NCBI RefSeq assembly: GCF_001437205.1
Contig: NZ_JQAZ01000001.1
Location: 62,001-126,000, forward strand
Direction: 5' to 3'
Source of the DNA: Lactobacillus selangorensis
GTDB taxonomy: Bacteria > Bacillota > Bacilli > Lactobacillales > Lactobacillaceae
DNA: 64,000 nt
The notes under the pieces were generated by a model, which saw nothing but the letters and a program-made list of their open reading frames with translations, ran no database searches and was not told the DNA's origin. The stretch's first letter is position 1. The number at the start of each line of letters is the position of its first letter. This document shows positions 58,471 through 64,000 of the stretch, piece by piece. Both the position numbers and the translations under genes were made by a program.

Positions 58471-60192
58471 GTGTTACAAGAATTAGCAATTCATAACTTT
58501 GCAATCATCGAACAGCTCGAGATGGCATTTGAAAATGGCATGACGGTGCTGTCTGGGGAAACTGGGGCCGGTAAATCGATTATTATCGATGCCGTCGGTC
58601 TATTGGCAGGCGGCCGTGGTTCGAGTGATTTCATTCGGACTGGCGCTAAAAAAGCGACCTTGGAAGGGCTGTTTGTCGTGCCCAGCGAAAATCGGGTCTG
58701 GACGATTCTGGAAAAATACGGCATCGACCACGAAGACGACACCATTCTGCTGCAGCGTGACCTCTATCAGTCCGGCCGCAATATTTGCCGGGTCAACGGC
58801 CGAATGGTCAACACGGCGACGCTGCGGGAAATCGGCGAATCATTAGTCGATATTCATGGTCAGAACGAACATCAGGAATTGATGCACCCCGAAAAACATC
58901 TCGGGCTGTTAGACCAATTTGCCGGCCAATCTGTTGCCAAAATCCGGAGCCAGTATGACAAACTGTACGCCGAATATCAGCGGGTCCAGAAAAATGTTCA
59001 GAAGAAGCAGCAGAACGAGCAGGAATGGGCGCAACGGCTCGATATGCTCCGTTATCAGTCGAGCGAGATTGAAGCGGCCCAGCTGCAGCCGCATGAAGAG
59101 GCGCAGCTGAGCGAAGAACGGGACCGGCTCAGCAATTATCAGAAGATTGCCGAAGCTTTGCAGGAAAGCTATTCGGCGTTAGCCGGCGATGAGAACCAGG
59201 CTCTCGACCAGATTGCCGTAGCGATGAATAATATGCAGGGCATCGCCGATTTTGCGCCTGAATACAAGGAGATTGCGACTAACATTGCCAACGCTTATTA
59301 TGCCCTTCAGGACAGCGGCAGCGATTTATCGCACCAGCTCGATGGGTTGGAATGGGATGAAGGCCGGCTCGATGAAATCGAAAAACGGCTCGAAGTCCTG
59401 ACCGAACTGAAACGGAAGTACGGCGATTCGGTCGAAGACGTGATTGCTTACGGTGCCAAGGTCAAGCAGGAATTGGGCCAGATGGAAGCGACCGACGAGA
59501 GCGAAGATGCCCTCGAAGAACAGCTTCAGCAACTGACCAAGCAGCTGACTCAAGTCGGAACCCAGTTAACGGCCGCCCGCCAAAAAGCCGCCAAACGTCT
59601 CGAAAAGGCGATTCATCAGCAGCTGACCGAACTCTACATGGGCAAGACCGTCTTCGAAGTCCGGTTTGCCAAGCCGACTCATCCGCCGCACTTTTATGCG
59701 ACTGGTTTGGATAATGTCGAGTTTTACGTTCAGACCAACCCCGGCGAACGGTTCTTGCCATTAGCGAAAGTCGCATCCGGCGGGGAACTGTCCCGCATGA
59801 TGCTGGCGCTTAAAACCATTTTTTCCGAATCCCAAGGCGTCACCAGTATTATTTTCGATGAAGTCGATACCGGCGTCAGCGGCCGGGTTGCGCAGGCCAT
59901 CGCCAATAAAATCAGTTTGATTGCCAAAAACTCGCAGGTCCTGTGCATCACCCATTTGCCGCAGGTGGCAGCGATGAGCGACCACCAGTACTGGATTGAA
60001 AAGAAGGTTCAGCACAAACGGACGACGACGACCGTTGAAAAGATTACCGGCCAGAAACGGGTGGCTGCCTTGGCTAAAATGCTGGCCGGCACCGCCGTAA
60101 CCCAGCTGACGACCGAGCATGCCGAAGAATTATTGCGCATGGCGCAGCAGACCCGCAAGCAGATTTATACCGAACATCCCAGTGGGGAATAA
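58471..60192 (+). CDS. recN: DNA repair protein RecN
   Basis: SMC-like ATPase acting early in double-strand break repair. The 573-residue product has Walker A (SGETGAGKSIIIDAVGLLAG) at the N-terminus, two coiled-coil arms (about 155-375) around a short hinge, the ABC signature VASGGELSRMMLA, and Walker B SIIFDEVDTGVSG. The GTG start has AAAAGGGGCG upstream. It ends the folD operon before a strong terminator. No LexA box was seen at its start. Confidence 0.95.
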   Translation: MLQELAIHNFAIIEQLEMAFENGMTVLSGETGAGKSIIIDAVGLLAGGRGSSDFIRTGAKKATLEGLFVVPSENRVWTILEKYGIDHEDDTILLQRDLYQSGRNICRVNGRMVNTATLREIGESLVDIHGQNEHQELMHPEKHLGLLDQFAGQSVAKIRSQYDKLYAEYQRVQKNVQKKQQNEQEWAQRLDMLRYQSSEIEAAQLQPHEEAQLSEERDRLSNYQKIAEALQESYSALAGDENQALDQIAVAMNNMQGIADFAPEYKEIATNIANAYYALQDSGSDLSHQLDGLEWDEGRLDEIEKRLEVLTELKRKYGDSVEDVIAYGAKVKQELGQMEATDESEDALEEQLQQLTKQLTQVGTQLTAARQKAAKRLEKAIHQQLTELYMGKTVFEVRFAKPTHPPHFYATGLDNVEFYVQTNPGERFLPLAKVASGGELSRMMLALKTIFSESQGVTSIIFDEVDTGVSGRVAQAIANKISLIAKNSQVLCITHLPQVAAMSDHQYWIEKKVQHKRTTTTVEKITGQKRVAALAKMLAGTAVTQLTTEHAEELLRMAQQTRKQIYTEHPSGE

Positions 60193-60204
60193 AGCGTCTG
60201 TGCA

Positions 60205-60249
60205 CAAAAAAACCGTCGTCAATGCTTTTTAGCATTAACGGCGGTTTTT
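60205..60249. terminator. Bidirectional terminator after recN
   Basis: AAAAACCG-T-CGT / ACG-G-CGGTTTTT outer stem and ATGCT / AGCAT inner stem, between converging genes. Confidence 0.85.
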
Positions 60250-60261
60250 GATTATGTAATC

Positions 60262-60582
60262 CTAATCAATTTTCTGAATGTAACGGATTTGACGCATGTC
60301 AACGATGCCGACGACGTTTGTCGCTTCGTTTTGGAGGAGGTAGCGCTGGTCATCGAGCCGATGCGTCAGCTGTCCTTGCAAAGTGACATCTTCGAGCGCA
60401 TGATGGTTGAAGTAGATGCGCACCCGATAGTGCCGGTTGAGACTTTGTTGTAAGAATAATTTTAACTGGTCGTATTTCATCTGCGGAAGCGGCGTCGTGG
60501 GTTGTTCGAGGTCGAAGAAATGCTGATAACCCGCGATGACTTGCTGACTGAATTTTTTTAATGTGTTTGATTTGCGATCCAT
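60262..60582 (-). CDS. YolD-like protein, LexA-controlled
   Basis: A 106-residue protein starting MDRKSNTLKKFSQQVIAGYQ. The C-terminal half (YRVRIYFNHHALEDVTLQGQ ... LLQNEATNVVGIVDMRQIRY) fits the small-barrel pattern of YolD-like proteins, which accompany Y-family polymerases (UmuC) in SOS mutagenesis. Similarity is moderate. Its promoter has a perfect LexA box in the spacer and a second degenerate box over the ribosome site (GGAGGTG), supporting DNA-damage induction. A umuC partner is not in the window. Confidence 0.7.
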   Translation of the reverse strand: MDRKSNTLKKFSQQVIAGYQHFFDLEQPTTPLPQMKYDQLKLFLQQSLNRHYRVRIYFNHHALEDVTLQGQLTHRLDDQRYLLQNEATNVVGIVDMRQIRYIQKID

Positions 60583-60595
60583 CTAAGAGCACCTC

Positions 60596-60641
60596 CGAAC
60601 GCTTGTTTGTACTTTCATTATACGAACAGACGTTCGAAAAT
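60596..60641 (-). promoter_or_regulatory. SOS promoter with LexA (DinR) boxes
   Basis: CGAACAGACGTTCG (60622-60635) matches the Firmicutes consensus CGAACRNRYGTTYG perfectly. On the minus strand it lies within the 17-bp spacer between TTGCAT and TATAAT. A second site CGAACGCTTGTTTG (60596-60609), one mismatch, overlaps the ribosome site. Confidence 0.88.
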
Positions 60642-60698
60642 GCAAGGAGAAATTTGCTGACTTCTGACCCAAAGCATGCTAAAGTGAGGACGAAGCAA

Positions 60699-60935
60699 GT
60701 GAGGAGGCAGATTAGCATCGCAAAAGAAATTAAATATGAAATCGAAACCCATATCGGCACATTATCGACTAATGCCAAAGGGTGGACGAAGGAATTAAAC
60801 CTGATTTCCTGGAACGGCCAGGCGCCGAAATTTGATTTGAGAGTCTGGGCACCTGACCATGAAAAAATGGGCAAGGGTATTACGCTGACGAATGAAGAGC
60901 TGGCGGCCCTGAAGGACATTTTGACGAGTATGTAA
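60699..60935 (+). CDS. ydbC: YdbC/PC4-like ssDNA-binding protein
   Basis: A 78-residue protein of the YdbC family, a bacterial relative of the PC4 coactivator that binds single-stranded nucleic acid. The pattern IGTLSTNAKGWTKELNLISW, KFDLRVWAPDHEKMGKGITL is characteristic. The start is uncertain: GTG 60699 has GAGGA 8 bases upstream. A stronger GAGGAGG (60701-60707) lies inside the frame, before an ATT (60711) and an ATC (60717) that could be rare start codons. It is divergent from the SOS-controlled YolD-like gene, hinting at a shared DNA-repair context. Confidence 0.82.
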   Translation: MRRQISIAKEIKYEIETHIGTLSTNAKGWTKELNLISWNGQAPKFDLRVWAPDHEKMGKGITLTNEELAALKDILTSM

Positions 60936-61016
60936 CCTGCGAATGCCTCTTGAAATTTTTATGAAAAAGAAGCATAATGATAGGTAAACTTATTTCAGGA
61001 AGAGGTTACGTGAAAG

Positions 61017-61634
61017 ATGACAGAACGGGGAATGTTAATTGTCCTATCGGGGCCGTCAGGTGTCGGTAAGGGTACAGTGCGGCAGGCAATGTTGGAGGAT
61101 GAATTCCGAGATTTTCAGTATTCGGTTTCGATGACGACACGGAAGCCGCGTCCCGGCGAAGTCAACGGTCGCGATTATTACTTTGTCTCCAAAGCAGAAT
61201 TCGAAGACAACATTAAAAACGACCAGATGCTTGAATACGCCCGGTATGTCGACAATTATTACGGGACGCCGTTGAAGTATGTCAATCAGACCCTCGATGA
61301 GGGGCGTGACGTCTTGCTTGAAATCGAAGTGAACGGTGCTCGTCAGGTGCGGGAAAAATGTCCGGATGGTGTCTTTATCTTCCTGACGCCGCCTGATTTG
61401 GGCGAATTGCGGCAACGAATCGAAAAACGGGGCACCGACGATGAAGCTACGATCGATAAACGGATGGACAAGGCAGCGGCCGAGATTAAAATGATGGCGC
61501 ACTATGATTATGCTGTTGTGAATGATCAGGTCGATTTGGCCGTTCAGCGGATCGAAAAGATTATCGAAAGTGAACATTTACGAGTCGACCGTGTTTTGGA
61601 TCGTTACGAAAAGATGATTGGAGCTGTGAAATAA
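61017..61634 (+). CDS. gmk: Guanylate kinase
   Basis: Phosphorylates GMP to GDP, and so helps set (p)ppGpp and GTP pools. The 205-residue product has the P-loop [14 protein letters not shown] (about 10-23), the GMP-binding [22 protein letters not shown], and [14 protein letters not shown]. It is followed directly by rpoZ, whose ATG shares the last base of the gmk stop; this gmk-rpoZ-(coaBC)-priA order is widespread. The ribosome site AGGAAGAGG is slightly distant. Confidence 0.96.
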   Translation: MTERGMLIVLSGPSGVGKGTVRQAMLEDEFRDFQYSVSMTTRKPRPGEVNGRDYYFVSKAEFEDNIKNDQMLEYARYVDNYYGTPLKYVNQTLDEGRDVLLEIEVNGARQVREKCPDGVFIFLTPPDLGELRQRIEKRGTDDEATIDKRMDKAAAEIKMMAHYDYAVVNDQVDLAVQRIEKIIESEHLRVDRVLDRYEKMIGAVK

Positions 61635-61894
61635 TGATTGTTTATCCATCTATTGATAAATTGTTAGACCGTGTGGATTCACGTTACTCGTTAGCTGTCT
61701 TAGCCAGCAAACGCGCACATCAAATCGAGGCCGGTGATGTTAAAATGCTCAGTGAATACAAATCACCGAAGCCGCTCGGCCAGGCGCTTGAAGAGATCGC
61801 AGCCGGCGATATCATTATCGACCCAGATTCAATGATGCTTGAAAAAGATGCCGAACGGATCGACAACGAAGAAAAACACGAAGAAGACAAGTAG
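61634..61894 (+). CDS. rpoZ: RNA polymerase omega subunit
   Basis: An 86-residue subunit that helps fold and assemble beta-prime. The sequence [20 protein letters not shown] then [11 protein letters not shown] is diagnostic. The C-terminal tail is charged ([17 protein letters not shown]). It is translationally coupled to gmk (TAATG). A terminator follows, and coaBC, which often comes next, is absent before priA here. Confidence 0.95.
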   Translation: MIVYPSIDKLLDRVDSRYSLAVLASKRAHQIEAGDVKMLSEYKSPKPLGQALEEIAAGDIIIDPDSMMLEKDAERIDNEEKHEEDK

Positions 61895-61908
61895 TCCTTC
61901 GAACAATA

Positions 61909-61948
61909 GGAGGCTGGCGCAAAACGTTTTGTTTTGGCCAGCCTTTTT
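61909..61948 (+). terminator. Terminator after rpoZ
   Basis: AGGCTGGC / GGCCAGCCT with an 18-base AACG-rich loop (inner AAAACGTTTT palindrome), then seven T. Confidence 0.85.
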
Positions 61949-62044
61949 TTGCCGTTTGAAGGCGTGCGAACTGTTCCTTTATCGCACGCATTGAATTTGG
62001 TAAACTAGAGTTAATTGAACGAACGGAAAAGGGGGATTCGCAGC

Positions 62045-64000
62045 GTGACAAAATTTGCACAAGTCGTGGTCGATGTACCGACCTTGCAAACCAACCGGCC
62101 GTATGATTATGCGATTCCTGCGGCCTTAACCGACACAATCCTGCCCGGAATGCGTGTCGTCGTGCCCTTTGGCAAAGGCGGGCGCCGGGTGCAGGGTTTT
62201 GTGACCGCACTGACGACCCAGCAGCATTATGACGGCGACCTGAAAGCCATCGACACACTCGTCGACTTGCGACCGGCACTCAACACCGAACTCCTGCAGC
62301 TGTCCAAATGGATGGCCGACACGACTTATTCCTTCTGGATTAGCTGTATGCAGACGATGCTGCCGAACGTGATGCGGGCCAAGTACGAAAAAGCATTTCG
62401 CATTCAGGGCACAATTCCGGAACAAATCCGCACCGAAATTTTTCATAATCAGGCCGAATTGTTATACAGTGAGGATTTATCCGACCAGACTTTGCGGACG
62501 TTAAGCAAACTGCAGCAGGCCGGTCAGCTCGAAACCGTCTATCACGTCAAAAATCGCGCCCGCGTCAAGACACAGACGATGGTAACGACCGTTCTCAAGA
62601 ATCGGGCTGCTTTTGCCGCCGCCAGCGCTGCCTTGCGTAAGAATGCCGCCAAGCAGTTCGAACTGCTGGCGTATTTGGAACGGCATCCAGAAACGGTGCC
62701 GTTAAAGCAGGCTGAAGATGAAACCAAACTGAGCCGGGCCATTTTTACGGCCGGTGCTAAAAAAGGCTGGCTCGAATTGAGTCAGCAGGAGGTTTACCGT
62801 GATCCGACTCGCGATACGCAGATTGAACAGACTCAGCCCTTGCAGTTGACGGCCGACCAGAAAACGGCCGTCGATGCGGTCGTGGCAGCTTCGAAAAACG
62901 GGTCGGACCGGACCTTCCTGCTCGAAGGTGTGACCGGCAGCGGCAAGACCGAAGTCTATCTGCAGATTATGGCGGCAGCACTGGCGCATGGCAAAACGGC
63001 GCTGATGCTGGTGCCGGAAATTGCCTTGACGCCGCAGATGGTCAACCGGGTCAAAGGACGGTTCGGCGATTTAGTCGCCGTCCTGCACAGCGGCTTGTCC
63101 GAAGGTGAAAAATACGATGAATGGCGCCGCATCGAACGGCACGAAGCCAAAGTGGTTGTCGGAGCGCGTTCGGCGGTGTTTGCACCGCTAGAAAATCTGG
63201 GTGTCCTCATCATGGATGAGGAGCATGAGTCCAGTTACAAGCAGGATGAATCGCCCCGTTACCATGCCCGTGATGTGGCTATTTGGCGGGGCCAGTACAA
63301 CCATTGTCCCGTCTTATTGGGGAGTGCGACGCCTTCGCTGGAGTCACGAGCTCGGGCGCAAAAAGGTGTTTACCAGCTCCTGCGCCTGCCGGAACGCATC
63401 AACGGCCAGCCGCTGCCGCAGGTAACTTTGATTGATATGAAGGCTGCCCTGCGCAAAAATAAAAACGGCAATTTTTCGCCGCAATTACTGACGGCCTTGC
63501 AAGGTCGGCTCATCAAGCATGAACAGAGCGTTCTGATGCTGAACCGGCGGGGCTTTTCGTCATTTGTGATGTGCCGGGATTGCGGGTTTGTCCTGAAATG
63601 TCCGAACTGCGATATTAGTCTGACGCTACATATGGACACGCACTCGATGCGTTGCCATTACTGCGGCCACGAAGAGCCGATTCCGCAGATTTGTCCCAAC
63701 TGTCACAGCCACAAGATTCGTTACTATGGAACTGGGACTGAAAAAGTTGAAAAAGAACTCCAGGAATTATTGCCTGAAGCCCGTATTTTGCGGATGGATG
63801 TCGATACGACCCGTAAGAAGGGCGCTCATGAACGCATCCTCCAGCAATTCGGCAGCAAAGAAGCGGACATTCTGCTGGGGACCCAGATGATTGCGAAGGG
63901 CCTCGATTTTCCCGATGTGACCTTGGTCGGTGTCATCAATGCCGACACTGCTTTAGGACTGCCCGACTTCAGAGCCAGTGAACGCACGTTTCAGCTGCTG
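62045..64000 (+). CDS. priA: Primosomal protein N' (replication restart helicase PriA), 3' end outside window
   Basis: Restarts stalled replication forks by loading the primosome. The first 652 codons are present and the frame stays open to the window end; the family is about 800 residues. Visible are the 3'-DNA-binding domain (about 1-105; MTKFAQVVVDVPTLQTNRPY), a winged helix, helicase motifs GVTGSGKTEVY (Walker A), DEEHESSYKQ, GSATPS and NRRGFSSFV. The zinc-binding Cys cluster follows (CRDCG, CPNC, CHYCG, CPNC), then GTQMIAKGLDFP. The GTG start follows AAAAGGGGG. Confidence 0.95.
   Translation, partial: MTKFAQVVVDVPTLQTNRPYDYAIPAALTDTILPGMRVVVPFGKGGRRVQGFVTALTTQQHYDGDLKAIDTLVDLRPALNTELLQLSKWMADTTYSFWISCMQTMLPNVMRAKYEKAFRIQGTIPEQIRTEIFHNQAELLYSEDLSDQTLRTLSKLQQAGQLETVYHVKNRARVKTQTMVTTVLKNRAAFAAASAALRKNAAKQFELLAYLERHPETVPLKQAEDETKLSRAIFTAGAKKGWLELSQQEVYRDPTRDTQIEQTQPLQLTADQKTAVDAVVAASKNGSDRTFLLEGVTGSGKTEVYLQIMAAALAHGKTALMLVPEIALTPQMVNRVKGRFGDLVAVLHSGLSEGEKYDEWRRIERHEAKVVVGARSAVFAPLENLGVLIMDEEHESSYKQDESPRYHARDVAIWRGQYNHCPVLLGSATPSLESRARAQKGVYQLLRLPERINGQPLPQVTLIDMKAALRKNKNGNFSPQLLTALQGRLIKHEQSVLMLNRRGFSSFVMCRDCGFVLKCPNCDISLTLHMDTHSMRCHYCGHEEPIPQICPNCHSHKIRYYGTGTEKVEKELQELLPEARILRMDVDTTRKKGAHERILQQFGSKEADILLGTQMIAKGLDFPDVTLVGVINADTALGLPDFRASERTFQLL

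Noticed and set aside
60350-60919. A 189-codon minus-strand frame over ydbC and the YolD-like gene
   Set aside because: It runs antisense to ydbC and across the SOS promoter in another frame, with no ribosome site; a shadow.
61909-61948. AAAACGTTTT in the rpoZ terminator loop as an operator
   Set aside because: It is part of the terminator loop and too short and AT-rich to interpret.

Overview
The window is a chromosomal segment of a low-to-mid GC Gram-positive bacterium of the family Lactobacillaceae. Supporting this are pepX and a C69 dipeptidase (pepD type), an Apf-type LysM surface protein, a KxYKxGKxW/LPxTG surface adhesin, PBP2b, LiaFSR, GlnR-GlnA, a Prp-processed L27, and the Firmicutes order asp23-nusB-folD-xseA-xseB-ispA-tlyA-argR-recN. 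The genus cannot be fixed from sequence alone.

Layout. 1-7.5 kb: 3' end of pheT, mltG, udk, greA, then the envelope-stress operon liaF-liaS-liaR and a MarR-type regulator. 7.5-18.1 kb: a YfhO membrane protein (minus), PBP2b, rpmG, fthC, yqgQ, a ROK glucokinase, a rhodanese-like protein without its catalytic Cys, miaA and ynbB. 18.3-26.5 kb: a giant surface-adhesin locus sits between ynbB and glnR. It has a SecA2-type signal peptide, a serine-rich stalk, 23 Ig-like repeats, Thr/Pro repeats and an LPQTG anchor, and two opposite frameshifts interrupt it. 26.6-36.6 kb: glnR-glnA with a GlnR box, an EamA transporter, a TetR-MMPL operon with its operator, and pepX. 36.7-43.4 kb: small unknown genes, tRNA-Arg(UCU), a phage-like replication pair (Phg_2220_C protein and DnaB-type helicase), a zinc-ribbon membrane protein, guanine deaminase, VanZ, an amidase-like protein and tRNA-Gln(CUG). 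43.5-50.4 kb: more small unknown genes, the C69 dipeptidase, the apf gene behind a WalR box, a frameshifted alkD and a DUF1003 protein. 50.8-64 kb: rplU-prp-rpmA, efp, asp23/nusB/folD/xseAB/ispA/tlyA/argR/recN, an SOS-controlled YolD-like gene, ydbC, gmk-rpoZ and the start of priA.

Functional links. Several genes concern the cell envelope: mltG, liaFSR, PBP2b, YfhO, the adhesin, MMPL, VanZ, the amidase and apf. Readable regulation sites include a GlnR box before glnR, a WalR-type direct repeat before apf, a LexA box inside the promoter spacer of the YolD-like gene, a palindromic TetR operator, and an unassigned 18-bp palindrome before a 50-residue membrane peptide.

The most unusual material is the hierarchical repeat structure of the adhesin (a 5-domain super-period) and its paired frameshifts. 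Next are several structured, tandemly duplicated intergenic elements with periods of about 121-146 bp, some sharing a GGAACACGTTTC core. I found no CRISPR array, insertion sequence or complete prophage.
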